Of a stretch of DNA of 64,000 bases, positions 1 through 12,900 are shown piece by piece. The notes beneath the pieces were generated by a model that saw only the letters and a list, made by a program, of their open reading frames with translations, was not told the DNA's origin and searched no databases. The DNA is taken from contig QANY01013209.1 in assembly GCA_003255025.1 (NCBI GenBank), forward strand, positions 1,054,001 through 1,118,000. Direction: 5' to 3'. Source of the DNA: Datisca glomerata (Eukaryota; Streptophyta; Magnoliopsida; Cucurbitales; Datiscaceae). Numbering within the stretch: the stretch's first letter is position 1; the number at the start of each line of letters is the position of its first letter. The translations under genes and the position numbers were made by a program.

Positions 1-2060
1 ATACAAATTCAAAAGTCATTAATTGCATACATAATGTAGAGTTAAGACACAAATTTAATTATAGAGAAAGAGTTTATTTCATTTTCACATGCAATACGCG
101 TTGTCCAGACTCATCATGTCATATCATATATATTTTTAAACTATCTAAAAGTTAAGCAGGCTTAAGGACTAAAAATATCTACAATAATAAAAGTAGAATC
201 CCTCAAAACTACAAGATCGTCAAATGGAAGGCCAAATCAAGCCAATTTGAAGGCAACATCATTCCCCCATCCAAGAACTTACTTACATTTAAGGAGATGC
301 AGTAGCCACATGTACTCTTTATACTCTAATAAAATATATCACATCTCAAGAAAAATCTCTAAATTGGATTGTAAAAGTTGAATAAGTTTAAGGGACTCAT
401 ATTTGATAATAGAGACAACAATATCAAGGTTCAATGTCAACAATAGTCCTTCACACAAAGCTAAGGTCTCTATAATCAAAGTTGAAAAAGAACTCTCAAA
501 ATGCATTGTGAAAACACTAACTATACTATAAAAATGATCCCCACTAAGGCCCACAGCTTCACATCTAACCACGTTAATCGCTCCATCCATATTCAGTTTA
601 AAAAATCATTCGAAGGGCTAACACAAACTAAACTCACATGCAACGTATGTTTTCCAAATCCACTATATATAACTATAAGTGGTTCTTAAAAGATAATTTT
701 TTTACCAAATAATCCTCAATTATTTAATAAAATTAATTGATATATTTGGTTTTTTTACATAAATAATATAATGATCTAAGATAAATTCATAGTCTTAATA
801 GTTTTCTCTAATACATAACTAGAAAATGAATCCAACATGAAAATTTTAAATCATGAATTCAAATTTATTTTATTTGCGAATTATTCATTGATCTAAGAAA
901 TATTGAATACATTAAATTGAGATATTATGTTAAATATAGTTCAAGTTTTGTGTAACATTTTCATTTGATCATGTTGTCCATTTTACTTTTGTTGCCCATG
1001 ATAAATAAGTTATATATTAATTATCATTTTATTTTTTCTTGCAAAAAGAGGTTGCGAGGTGTGAATGCTACAAATTTCTAACTTGATTTGATTTTGTTTG
1101 GAATTTGAAATTTGTAGAAAAAATCTCATCTTATTTTTCTTTAAAATTATTTAGGTTAATATCGTAATGTCTCCTTAACTTTGTTTTAAAATCAATTTAC
1201 ACCCTAATAGGGGTATTTTGTGATAAAATTGAATTTTAACATCATCATCACAAAATTTGGACGGAGGGATTTTCTTGTATTGACGAAGAAAATTTATCAA
1301 TAGAAAATATGTTGAAGCTTAGGAGGGTAAATTACTTTTTGAACAAAATTTATAAAAATTTTATGATATTAACCCTTCTAACTTTTTTAATATTTGTAAT
1401 TACACCATAAAAGAATTTAGCAAGCGCCTTCTTGTAGTTCCGGAAGCAGCCCTTGGACATTGCTTAGAAACACGTCTTGAAAAAAGGTTTGATCTGTATT
1501 TTTTTCCTTTTGGTCAAAGTTTGATAGGTGTTTATTAGAAAAAAAATAATTTTATATCGACTAAGTAATTAATCAAGTTTAAGTGATCAACTGATATATC
1601 AAATTTTCATAAGTTAATTTTTAGAACTCATTTAAATAATTTGATAAATTGACGTATAAGTCATTAACACATCACTTGATCAGTTTTGACTTGATCAATG
1701 CATTTTCTAGACCCTCAATGGTTTAGAAATAATCTTAAGAATCTGTCTATAATCTTAAAATCTTGGTCAAGACATAGTTGCATGGTAAGAGTGAAGCATT
1801 CCCTGGACCCTTAATGGTTTCGTTGAAACCCAAGTAGGCACACCACATTGTTTCTACATTTTCTTGAATATTTTAACACATTTATTGAACTCTTCAACAC
1901 ATTTGTTAAACTCTTTTTGATATTTTTGTTGAACCCCAATTAGTCAAACTATATTTTTAACATTTTATTGAACATTCAACATATGTGTTGGACCATCTAA
2001 TAGTTTTGTTGAACTCCAAGAACCACCAAGCCGACAAAAAGGTCGTTATGCCTGGCAATC
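1..2060. other. AT-rich intergenic stretch, no gene seen
   Basis: Only short, low-complexity open frames occur here, with no splice-linked family resemblance. A likely small MITE lies at about 1151-1375. Its left edge reads AGGTTAATATCGTAA, and its right edge is a near inverted copy (ending ATATTAACCCTTCTAA), enclosing about 225 bp of AT-rich sequence. I saw no clear target duplication for it, so that part is tentative. Confidence 0.5.
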
Positions 2061-2709
2061 TAGGGGTGTGCACGGTTCAGTTCGGTCGGTTAGTAAGATA
2101 TTTTTATAATCGAACTGAGTTCACCGGTACCTATATAACCGAACCGAATTGAACTGGTGTAACCATCCGACCTGAACCGAATATAATCAAAGTAATCGGT
2201 TTGATTTTATTACTTGTAATCGGTTCGGCTGCACCTGTAAAACTTCTTAAAACAACAAGAATTTTTGGACGAGGGACTAAGGGAGACGATGGTTGTCGAG
2301 AGGGAGAGGAAAGAAAATGGAGGCGCTGCACCTGTAAAACTTCTTAAAACAACAAGAATTTTTGGACGAGGGACTAAGGGAGACGATGGTTGTAGAGAGG
2401 GAGAGGAAAGAAAATGGAGGCACGAGGTGAGTGTAAGGGTTTTTGTTTGGGCGTTTGGTTAATTGATTTTAATTTTAATTTTGGTATTTTTTACTTCAAC
2501 TCAATAACAATAATTAATAATATAAAATATATATTAAAAAAGATTGTAATCGGTTTGAACTTATTACAGAATTATTGAGAAAAATAATTGAACTGAAAAT
2601 ACGGTTATTAAAATAACTGAATCAATTACAATTACTATATTAAAAGAACCGATTGAACCGTTGAACTTGTTTTGGTTCAGTTAGTTTGAAACAAATATGC
2701 ACACTCCTA
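2061..2709. mobile_element. hAT-like non-autonomous MITE
   Basis: The ends form short inverted repeats: the left starts TAGGGGTGTGCA, and the right, read on the minus strand, starts TAGGAGTGTGCA. The flanks are an imperfect 8-bp direct repeat, TGGCAATC (2053-2060) and CGGCAATC (2710-2717), matching at 7 of 8 positions. An 8-bp target duplication is the hAT hallmark. The interior is made of GGTTCGGTT-type motifs in both orientations and has no transposase, so it would need a helper enzyme. Element class is inferred from termini and target-site length. Confidence 0.75.
2228..2421. repeat. 97-bp tandem duplication inside the MITE
   Basis: Two adjacent 97-bp copies (2228-2324 and 2325-2421) both begin GCTGCACCTGTAAAACTTC and are nearly identical; I saw one mismatch (TTGTCGAG versus TTGTAGAG). 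They lie within the hAT-like MITE and give rise to two spurious small open frames. The near identity indicates a recent duplication after or during the life of this MITE copy. Confidence 0.9.
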
Positions 2710-4333
2710 CGGCAATCGACTAGAGAATCACCATCGGATTGGTGATAATCCTCTAGGATGCATAAAATCATTGTTCGGCTATATCAGAAATCAAATTAGA
2801 TTAAGTAATGAATTTACAAAGTAAAGGAACACGACGAACGTATTTGAATATGTTGTGATTTGATGACAAGTAGTAAGTGAATATTTTTTTTCATTAACAC
2901 CTATGACACATTTAATCATAGCTATTAAATACATGATTTTAAGATTATTTCTAACCCCTGCTGTCTAATTCATATCTATAATTGTAAAAAAAAGTCTTTT
3001 TTTTTTTTTGCATTTCACTAAGTAAGATGCTCCAAAATCTAGGAAATGACACCCAATTCATTTCACTCAAACCACAAAACCATTTTCTTATAAGTTAGTT
3101 AGATAAACATACCCGTTTAAATTTGGTTAAAAAATTTTATACTCTTTTTTGAAAATAAAGAATTTTATACCCATCAACTTTACATCACCACTTGTAATCT
3201 CTCTCTTTCTTTATCATGTCTAATCAATTTAATAATTTCTTCTTTTTCTTTTTATTCTCTCTTTTTCAACGAAACTTTTTTTAAAACTTGAAGGGTTCAA
3301 GTAATTTTTATGACTATGTGAGCCCTTTAAGCAGTTTTTTTTTTATCAGTCAACCCATATACACAAGGTGACTACTTGAAGGATTCAAGTAGTTATTTAT
3401 GACTATTTGAACATGCATACTAGAAAACTCACCTTCAATTTAATGTAACATGAGCACCGAGTAAATGAAAGAGATAGGAAGATTGCAAAGAGAAAAGAGC
3501 TTGAAGAGATTCAATGGCGATCTGAGTATGAAAACTTGAGAGACAATGGTGGCGCGCAATGAAAGAACTCCAACAGAAGAAGAAGATATTAGCAAATTTG
3601 TCTTAAAACCGGTTGAGGAGGTAACATGTTAAAATCATTACTTTACCAATTTTTCATTGAACGGACTTGTCCATCGTTCATCCAACGACCAGAGTTATCC
3701 CATCATCAATACCGAGAGAATTTTTTGATATTGAACACGATCCAAATAACCTAAAACTCACGAACTGTAAATCAAAATTACTTGTCAAACCCAAATATTT
3801 AAATACTAGTTAAGTTACATGTGAGGATCACGTGATATACTATAATTATAATAATTGTTAGGTTTTTCATAAGTCTAACTTATTGAAATATTTTCAATTA
3901 ATTTAGTTAATTATGTTAGAAGAACATATGTACACATTCTAAAATACATTTTTTAGTTTGATTTTAGTACATTATTTCTTAATTTTTGTGTGTCAAATCA
4001 ACTAAAAGTATGTTTTATTCTTTTACTATGATCGATTGGATTTTTTTATATATTTATTATAAATTACTCATTATATTTTCTTGTGAAAAAAAAAATTCAA
4101 ATTGGAAAGAATAATGAAGAAAAAGAAAAATTAACAATTAATTATTCACAATTAATAAACTCAATAATTATTGAATAAAAAATACAAAAAATAATTTAAA
4201 AATAATTTTATTTTCATCTCACTTCTAATATATTATAAATTTTTAAAAATAAAATGGATATGGACGAAACCATAACGGATTCCTAAACAAAAATCGGAAA
4301 AAGTGACGCAATCTTTGCCACCGTATTTTGCTT
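2710..4333. other. Intergenic region upstream of the mutarotase gene
   Basis: No gene is seen. A dispersed subrepeat occurs at about 3285-3415, with two occurrences of an ACTTGAAGG(G/A)TTCAAGTA palindrome separated by ATCAGTCAAC-type sequence. The same motif recurs at 21.1-21.7 kb and 46.3-46.6 kb. The sequence at about 3105-3180 resembles the terminal repeat of the 46.1-47.6 kb element, so a degraded relative probably sits here. Confidence 0.5.
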
Positions 4334-4340
4334 TATATAT
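4334..4340 (+). promoter_or_regulatory. Probable TATA box of the mutarotase gene
   Basis: TATATAT lies in the context GCTTTATATATTCTTCC, 85-92 bp before the ATG at 4426. That suits a plant TATA box followed by a short pyrimidine-rich leader. No transcript start can be confirmed from sequence alone. Confidence 0.5.
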
Positions 4341-4425
4341 TCTTCCATCTCTATTTATGCTACGATCTCTACCATAAACATAATCCAAATCAAAATCGCT
4401 AATCTCTCTCCGATAGATAGTTTCA

Positions 4426-6447
4426 ATGGCTGATCAGACCCAAAAACCAGAGCTGTTCGCGCTCGACAACGGAACCATGACGGTTGTCATTTCTAACCTT
4501 GGCTGTACTATCACTTCCTTGTCGATTCCTGGGAAAGACGGTATATTCGTGCGCTATAATCATTTCAACTTTTCTATGTTTTAGAAATTTGACGTTTCTC
4601 CCATTTCGGTTTTGTTTAAGTAATGCTGAATTTCCACTTTGTTCTGTGACATTTTGAAGGTAAATTGGCTGACGTTGTTCTTGGATTCGACAACCTTGAC
4701 CCGTATCTGGTAATATTTTATTTTGATTCTATTTTGTTTTTATGATTGAAATGGTACTGGAAATGGTTATATTGATGTATCTTCATTAGTAAACAAATTA
4801 GAGATGTGTTTTTTGTTACCTAGATTGATTTAGTTGAACTCTGATAATCTTTCTCAGTTAAACCACTTTCATCTTTTCCTGGTTAATGTGAATGAACAGA
4901 GAGGTGCTGCACCTTATTTTGGTTGCATAGTGGGTCGAGTTGCAAACAGAATCAAAGATGGGAAGTTTACTCTGAATGAAGTTGAATACTCTTTGCCTAT
5001 AAACAAACCACCAAATAGTCTACATGGTATGGAACTGGAATATTTAGAAACATTTTTCAATTTTGATGCTCGTATTTGTCAATATTGTTCGTGAAAAATG
5101 ACAATCATCTTTCCCTGGTTTGGAATATTTTCCCTATCTGATTAAATGCTTCTAATGTAGTGAAAAAAGAATAAGCTACTTGAGTTCTTTCTTTTTTGCC
5201 TTCTTTCTCCATTCTGAGTTCTTTATTTTGTGAAGCTTGTTTCTCTACTTCTATCTAAATATAAGCTGGCTGATTATTCCCTTTAAGTTGAATTGTTTCT
5301 TTGTTTTTATACTTCAGCTAGTTTTTAGGATTTTCTTCACACAATTCACTCCTGCAGTCAACATGGTGAGAGCTACAGGAAACTTGCTAAATACTAGCTT
5401 GATTAATAATGCATGAAACAAATAAACTTAATCTGCAAACACAAACGTAATGAAAATGTTTCTCAGAGAAAATTTGGTTATAGGGCTTCATGTTTTTTAA
5501 ATTTCTCTATTTATGTTAGTATGGATATAATGACTGAGTTTTCTTTCTAACCTAAATTCATTAGTGCAATCGAATTAAGAAGTTATGTGCTCATGGTCTG
5601 AGTACTGCTCTCTTCTTTTCTTCAGGTGGGCAAAAGGGATTTGACAAGGTGGTGTGGGAGGTCACTGATTACGAAAAAGGCGAAAACCCATCAATCACTT
5701 TTAAATACCATAGTCGTGATGGGGAGGAAGGTTCCCTCCCTCCCTCCCTCCCTCCCTCATGCACACACACACATGCAGACACACACAGAGGTTAAACGTT
5801 AACTTTTTTTCCTGGGAACAGGTTACCCCGGAGATGTTTCTGTTACTGCAACTTACACTCTTACTTCAACCACAACAATGAGGCTTGACATGGAAGCAGT
5901 GCCTGAGAACAAGCCCACTCCAATAAGCTTAGCTCAACACACCTACTGGAACATGGCCGGACACAACTCCGGCAACATTCTCGACCACTCGATTCAAATT
6001 TGGGCAAACCACATAACTCCGGTAGATCAAAACACAATTCCAACGGGTGAAATCATGCCTGTTAAAGGCACTCCCTTCGATTTCACTTCTGAGAAGAGGA
6101 TAGGAAACTCAATACACGAGGTGAGATTAGGGTACGACCACAACTACGTTCTTGACTCTGGTGAAGAAATATCTGGTTTGAAACATGCTGCAAAAGTGAA
6201 GGATCCCTCGAGCTCCAGGGTCCTCAATTTATGGACCAATGCCCCAGGTATGCAGTTTTACACAGGGAACTATGTAAACGGGGTTGTCGGTAAAGGAGGT
6301 GCTGTTTATGGAAAACAAGCCGGTCTCTGTTTGGAGACACAGGGGTTCCCAAATGCAGTGAACCAGCCAAATTTTCCTTCTGTTGTAGTTCAACCAGGGG
6401 AGAAGTACAAGCACACCATGTTGTATGAGTTTTCTGTGGAGTACTAA
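4426..6447 (+). CDS. Galactose mutarotase-like (aldose 1-epimerase)
   Basis: Five exons give 340 aa: 4426-4540, 4660-4709, 4900-5026, 5626-5730, 5822-6447. All introns are GT-AG and the frame closes exactly on TAA. Aldose 1-epimerases interconvert the alpha and beta anomers of glucose and galactose. The family's expected active-site residues are visible: NR at 71-72, H97 in NSLHGG, H172 in [10 protein letters not shown]238 in GYDHNYVLD and the glutamate E304 in CLETQGFPN. There is no signal peptide, so the enzyme is probably cytosolic. The length is normal for the family. The start is the first ATG after the TATA box and opens with [12 protein letters not shown] decayed second copy of exon 5 lies at 26520-26943. 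The exact sugar preferred cannot be read from sequence. Confidence 0.93.
5731..5787. repeat. Compound microsatellite in mutarotase intron 4
   Basis: A CCCT-type run (CTCCCTCCCTCCC) followed by a CA-rich run starts immediately at the donor of intron 4. The intron is only 91 bp, so repeat-length changes could affect its splicing. Confidence 0.85.
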
Positions 6448-7759
6448 GCGGTTGGCATTTGAGGTGTTTCCTCTTTGCCAATATGTGTTGGAGAGCCTGG
6501 ATCATTGTGGTAATAATATAATAAGTTACTCAATTTTAGTCATAATACCACTGTTGAGAAGCTAAATTAAGGTTTGAAATCTAATTATTGTAATAATTAG
6601 ATTTCAAGTCATCTATCAAAAAACTTTTATTTGTATGCCGCTGCCCTAGGCCCCTTTTATTTTGTAGGCCTTTGCTCCAACCCCATGGCTAAGTCAAAAA
6701 CAAAACTCATCACGCGCAAGGGCATTCTAACTCGCCTGATCCCTCCTCAACCATGGTTTATAATGACACCCACAACTGATTGTATCTTCAATAGTATGGA
6801 GATGTCTATTGAGGGAGATATCACCATTGGCTTATTAATTGATGGCGATGACGAATGGTTGAGTTTAAGTCGGTGCCATTCTTAGGGAATGTTCATGGTG
6901 ATTTTCCCGTCCACTATTCACCTGAAGAGTCTTTGCAAGCCATCTATCAAAAAACTACCTTTCCATGACAGTTCTTATAAATGTTCATAACAGATCAATG
7001 ACATCTCATTAAAATATGAGAAAAAAAATCTCAAACAACCTCATACCTTGTTAGGTTGAGCATATGCAATTAAACCAACAGACTTAGCTAAGAGCAAATA
7101 AAGCAAAAGGTCACCATTAAACCCTGCTAAAAGTTAACACCTTGATGGTGAAATGCCATGCTTAGTTTGACTGCTAGACAGAATCAAAGTAATAATTAAC
7201 AAGGATTAAGCTGAATAATAATAATATATATTCTATCAAACTTGATAACTACTCATTTATCTAACTTGTACAGGCCTAGGAGATGAAAGAACTGCCACAT
7301 CTCCCATTTTGAATGACCACTTGCATTCACTCACATTCACAGGAAGGACTACCACATCGTACTAACCTGTTACAGAAAAGAAATTCTTGAAGCAATTAAG
7401 ATAAAAGAACTTCTCAATAATAATAAGATGGCATGTCTTTCATCACAATATGGGAGTGAACTTGAAGCAAGAAAAGTGGCAAAAAGAAGAGTAAGAATAT
7501 ATTATCTTTCTAAGGATCGTGACCAATATTTCAATAAAAGTATCTTGAACATTTCAGTAAAAGGATGATGACAAATATTTCAGTAAGAAGATATGAACCT
7601 GGTCCCTAAACTGCATACTATGTTTCTCCTAATATTAAAGTAAAACAGATAGAAACCACAATAGAAGGGCCAGATTGTTTGCTAGTTCCAATTTGCTTTA
7701 TAAATTAATCCAAATCAGAAAAGTATCAAGCCCGAAAATAGCTATGCTTGGTACCTGTT
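6448..7759. other. Mutarotase 3' flank, no supported gene
   Basis: An open frame of 84 codons at 6631-6885 has no recognisable domain. It is bracketed by two direct copies of CATCTATCAAAAAACT (6610 and 6942), about 333 bp apart, which suggests an inserted or duplicated segment rather than a native gene. The rest is AT-rich without coding signal. Confidence 0.45.
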
Positions 7760-8819
7760 TCTCTTCTTTCAATGTTGTTCACACGAACCATCATGTGCGT
7801 GTCCCTTGAGGTTGTTTCAGTTAATTCCTCTCCTGACCATACGACTAAGTATTCTCAGCAATGTCTTGTTGGTTACCTCAGCTTGACCATTCCCCCTTAG
7901 AATAATAGGGTGTGGACTTGTCATGCTGGATGTCATACACTTTCAAGAGCTTAGCCATACTTTTCTTGTGAATATCGCCTTGTTGTCTAAGATGATACGT
8001 TTCGGTAACCCAAAGCAACGAGTTATGTTCTACTTGATAAATTTGTAGACTTGCTCACCTGTCCCTTTCTTCGAAGGTATGGTCTACGCCCACTTACTAT
8101 AACAATCAGTGGTGACAATGATCCATGTATAACCCTACGATGCAGGCAAGATGGGTTCAATGATGCCTAGGGCCCAGGTATGGAACGGCCAAAGAACTTT
8201 CATTGGGTGTAGTGATACAGAGGGTGCATGTATGTCATTTCCTAAGACTTGACAAATATGACATGTTCATGCATAATCAAGTGCATTTGTTTCCATCGTG
8301 GGCTAATAATTTCCTAGCCTAAGCGATTTCTCATATAGCCGTCTACCGCCTTGGTGCTCCCCACACGCCCTTTTATTCACTTCCTCTAATGGTTCGTTGA
8401 TCATCAATGCTCACGCACTTAAGAGCCCGACCATCAACACTAACTCTGAACGATTCTTCATTGAGCAAATAAAGTGAGAATTCCATTTCTTAATGATAGA
8501 GGGTCTGTTTTGCATTATGGGAGAGTTTCATCTTTTAAATACAAATATAAGGTTGAATCCGTCACAACTCCCACTAGATGAACCTCCTTGGGGTCAGGAA
8601 TCAATTGACAATTAAGACATCTTTTTTTAACAGCCATGGCCTCTATAGTTATGTTCGGCCAATAGAAATTGATCCTTTAGGGGCGGTAGTGTAGGAGTGG
8701 CCCGTCTGTGGTGCAATAGTCTTCTTATAGGCGCTTGAGGTGACTATGGAATTCTTTAAAATTTACACATCATTATAGCACCCTATCTGATTCCATGTAG
8801 AAGAGAACTCCATTCAATT
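7760..8819 (-). pseudogene. Decayed Ty3/gypsy integrase region (left part)
   Basis: Read on the minus strand, the region resembles a Ty3/gypsy integrase. It shows a zinc-binding-like stretch with CHICQ, then a TDCYSKWA-type core motif, then GLPKRIILDN (the second acidic region of the catalytic core). Stops and frame changes are frequent, so the element is dead. The missing RNase H and reverse-transcriptase end lies beyond the copia insertion, at 13726-14660. CAATT at 8815-8819 is the target sequence duplicated by that insertion. Lineage below Ty3/gypsy is not assigned. Confidence 0.75.
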
Positions 8820-9119
8820 TGTTGAAGAAAGAGAAGCAAAAGTTACAGGCTCAGAAGGAAATCTTCATCATAGGCAAAAGAGGGAAGCAGAATAGAGACT
8901 TTCACCAAACACAGTGGGTGTCTAACCATTTCTGGTAAAAATGATTTCAGGTTTCAGTAGGCATCCGTTGGAGATCATAGGCAACCGTTAGAATTATTTG
9001 TATATATACATCCTTACTCATTGTAAACAAGCGGCATTTTTTTTCAATAAGAAATCAGAACCAAGAGGCTCATCATCTTTCCTTTTAAGATTAGAACCAA
9101 AAGGTTCATCATTTCTACA
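8820..9119 (+). repeat. 5' LTR of the copia element
   Basis: A 300-bp LTR beginning TGTTGAAGAAAG and ending CATTTCTACA. It contains a TATATATA promoter-like stretch near 9002 and lacks the 10-bp duplication present in the 3' LTR. Confidence 0.95.
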
Positions 9120-9131
9120 TGGTATCAGAGC
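9120..9131 (+). other. Primer-binding site (initiator Met tRNA)
   Basis: TGGTATCAGAGC starts directly after the 5' LTR. It is the standard plant copia primer-binding site, complementary to the 3' end of initiator methionine tRNA. Confidence 0.92.
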
Positions 9132-9154
9132 AGTGATTCTGAGAACTAACACAT

Positions 9155-9990
9155 ATGGCAGAACCATCAACCTCCGGCCAGCTTCACCACCATGACACCA
9201 ATCCCAGACTGACATCCATCCTGCTCACTGGCCACAACTACATACCGTTGGCCAGGGCGGCTCGGGTGAGCCTGAAAGGAAGAGGCAGACTGAATTTCGT
9301 GGACGGCAGTAAGCCAAGACCAGACCGAAACTCAGAGGAATGGGATATCATGGATAGCCAGGTAATGACCTGAATAACTAATTCAATAGACCCAAAACTC
9401 AGTGAAATCTTTTATTTTTGTGAAACAGGACAGGAACTCTGGGAAGAAATCCGGAGCAACTATTGTGAACAAAACAATTCCGCGCAAGTCTTTGAACTTA
9501 AACGAGAGATCTCCCAAGCAAAACAGGGGGACAGATCAATACCGGAGTTAACCGGGTTTTTAAAATCTAAGTTCAAAGAACTTGAAACCCTGAGACCGAT
9601 GACCACTGACCTGAAGGAACTCCAAGAGTGGGCTGAGCAGGATATGGTTTTCCATTTCTTGACGGCTCTCGACTCAAGCTACGAAGTGTTCCAAGCTCAG
9701 ATCTTGATGTCGACAGAGAAGCCAACTTTTGCCACGGTCTCAGCCATGGTTCAAAGAGAAGAAACCAGGCGACGAGTGATGAGTACCAGAGATGACAAGG
9801 CGGAGGCACTAGCCATGGCGACCCACGGCTCCCTCCGAAACCCTAACCCTAAGGAAGGAGGAAGGCACCGCGGACAGCCAGGCTAGCCGGTGAAATGCAG
9901 CCACTGCCGAAAAAAGGGTACACCCACGACCGGTGCTGGAACCTGCACCCTCATCTCCGGCAGAACCAGAGAAAGTTCCAGAACGAGCGA
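9155..9990 (+). pseudogene. copia gag, broken
   Basis: The reading frame starts MAEPSTSGQ at 9155, 24 bp after the primer-binding site. It carries a Gag-like region with LTGHNY and later ELKREISQ and DMVFHFLTALDSSYEVF. A TGA near 9371 interrupts it where tryptophan would be expected. A zinc knuckle of type CSHC...H...C follows near 9890-9945 but is divided by a TAG just upstream and a frameshift inside the knuckle. Gag would form the virus-like particle and bind the RNA. It cannot be made intact from this copy. Confidence 0.85.
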
Positions 9991-12900
9991 GGGAGATGCG
10001 CGAAGAGTGACGAGCGAGGGGGCTCCGTGAAGACATTTCCCTTTTATACCGAGGGTTTCAGCGGAGCGGGTCACGGGTCGCGACCCGACCGAGACCGCAG
10101 AACACACATGACAGACGGACCCGGTTCGGGTAATGGGTACCGACCAGACCGAATGGAGGAAATGGACAGATCCGGATCCGTTAGAGCAGATATGCACACA
10201 GACAACAACGCACAGATGGCTACACTACTCAAACAATTCGGAGAATTTTTGCGCGATACCTCAGGTTCATCCATTTGCAATACTGTCAATTATTTTTCTA
10301 AATCTGCAAATTTTTATCATAACTTAGAACACTGGATAATAGACTCTGGTGCCTCTGACCACATGACTCATAACACAAAAAATCTACACAGTCTCACTAA
10401 ATTAGAAAAACCACAACACGTGACGGTAGCCAATGGAAATAAAGTTCCAATTTTTGGCATAGGGTCCACCACACTCTTCACAAAAACCATTAACAACGTA
10501 CTTTGTCTACCCAATTTTAACTCCAATCTCCTATCCGTCAGTAAAATAACCAAAGACTTAAACTGCAATGTTACTTTTTCACCTGACAAAGTAATTTTTC
10601 AGGATCGAGTCACCGGGAGGAAGATTGGTGAAGGAAAATTTAGAAACGGTATGTACTACTTAGAAGATACCAACAAAACATGCCTTTCCACCTCCAGTAC
10701 AGTACAAAAAGACAAAATATTACATTGGAGATTCGGTCATCCCTCCGACAAAATCCTAAACAAATTACTTGGTTGTAATTCAGACTCTAGCAGTTGCTCA
10801 GTCTGCAAACTCTCAAAACAAACCAGGTTACCCTTTCCACTATCTAGTAGTACGACAAAACGATATTTTGAATTACTTCATTCTGATGTTTGGGGACCCG
10901 CCCCAATTGATTCATATAATAAATTCAAATATTTTGTTACATTTATTGATGATTTCTCTCGCACCACATGGTTATATCTTTTGAAATCAAAAAATGAAGT
11001 CTTCAGTCGTTTTTCAAGAGTTCAACAATTTAGTTGAAACTCAATTTGAAACAACCATAAAAATCTTTAGGTCTGACAATGGAACCGAGTATACTAATAA
11101 CACCTTTTTTGAGTTTTTTAAACAAAAGGGTATACGACATCAAACCACCTGTATCCACACCCCCACAACAAAATGGTGTCTCAGAATGCAAAAACTGACA
11201 CCTTCTTGAAATGACTAGGTCTCTCCTCCTCCAAAACAACGTATCCAAAAGATACTGGTCCGATGCTATACTCACAGCAACCTACCTCATCAATCGACTA
11301 CCCAGTGTAAAATTGCATCTGAAAAACCCTCTAAAAATTCTCAAGGGTAGGAAAATTAACCTTGATCACATACGAGTATTCGGATGTACATGCTTCGTAC
11401 ACATTCCAAGACTTGATAAATTGGACAAAACCTCAGTCAAAACCCTATTTTGTGGTATTCCGCTGAGAAAAAAGGGTATAAGTGCTACGACCCAATAAAC
11501 TATAAACTCTACATCTCGCACGATGTACAATTTTTAGAACTAGAATCTTATTACCCAAAGGACCCCGACAACCATAACCACCACCAAACATTTCCGCTAC
11601 CTAACAGTATTATTTTCTCCGATATCATAAGACAGGAACAGGATACCGCATCAACCGCACCTGAGACAACTACCTCAGAGGGAGCAACTGATGAGGCAGC
11701 TGTCACTGATGAAGCAGTAATGATAAGAAGGTCAACAAGGCAAACTCAACCCCCAATAAGATTAAAAGACTACGTGTCCCATCAGGTTCTATACCCTATC
11801 CAAAATTTCTTATCTTATGATAAAATCTCTAACATCCACAGGGCATACTTGGGCAAAATTGATGAAACAGTTGAGCCAAAGACCTATCAAGAAGCCCAAC
11901 TCGACCCCAAATGGAGAAAGGTGATGAATGAAGAAATTCTAGCCTTGGAAAAGAATGACACTTGGGATATAATCCCACTACCCAACGGGAAGAAACCTGT
12001 AGGATGTAAATGGGTCTAGACCAAATACAACAGCAACGGCACTATCGAAAGATATAAAGCCCAACTAGTCGCCAAGGGCTTTACTCAGACATATGGAGTA
12101 AATTACCAGGAAACGTTCGCTCCAGTAGCAAAAATGAACACGATTCGAGTGTTACTATCCATTGCCACCAACCTCAGCTGGGAACTATATCAAATGGATG
12201 TAAAAAATACATTTCTCCAAGGAAATCTGGAAGAAGTATATATGTCCTTTCCTCCAGGACACGAGAAAGCAACGCACCCGTCCATAGTATGTAGATTAAA
12301 GAATGCTATCTACGGCCTGAAACAGTCACCAAGGGCATGGTATGAAAAATTAAGCTTGTCTCTTTTAAAAATTAACTTTGTCAAAAGCTTTGCTGACTCA
12401 TCTATGTTCGTCAAACACACGAACAACTCCACCACCATCGTTTTAGTCTACGTAGATGATATTATCATCACCGGAAATAACCACGATGAAATATGGAATG
12501 TTCAACAATTTCTAAAAGGAGAGTTTGATATTAAAGATCTAGGAAAACTGAAGTACTTCCTAGGGATAGAAATAGCTCACTCGAAAAAGGGATTGTTTCT
12601 ATCTCAAAGAAAATATATTTTAGACTTGTTAAAAGAAATAGGCATGATAGGGGCAAAATCTGCTAGCACACCAATGGAAACCAAAATGAAAATAGGACTG
12701 AATGATAGCAAACCAATAATTGATATAGGCCAATATCAGAGACTAGTAGGAAAACTAATTTATCTAACGGTTACAAGACCAGATATCACTTTTGCAGTTA
12801 GCGTTATCAGTCAATTCATGCACGCACCCTGCACAAATCACCAGGCAGCCGCAGAAAGGATACGCAGATACCTTAAAGGAACACCCGGTCAAGGGATATG

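Noticed and set aside
9841..9860. Telomere-like AACCCTAACCCTAAG
   Set aside because: Only about two units, and it lies inside copia gag coding sequence. It is chance or a short telo-box, not telomeric DNA.
9883..10197. Minus-strand 104-codon frame opposite copia gag-pol
   Set aside because: It is a shadow of the plus-strand retrotransposon coding region and has no independent resemblance.
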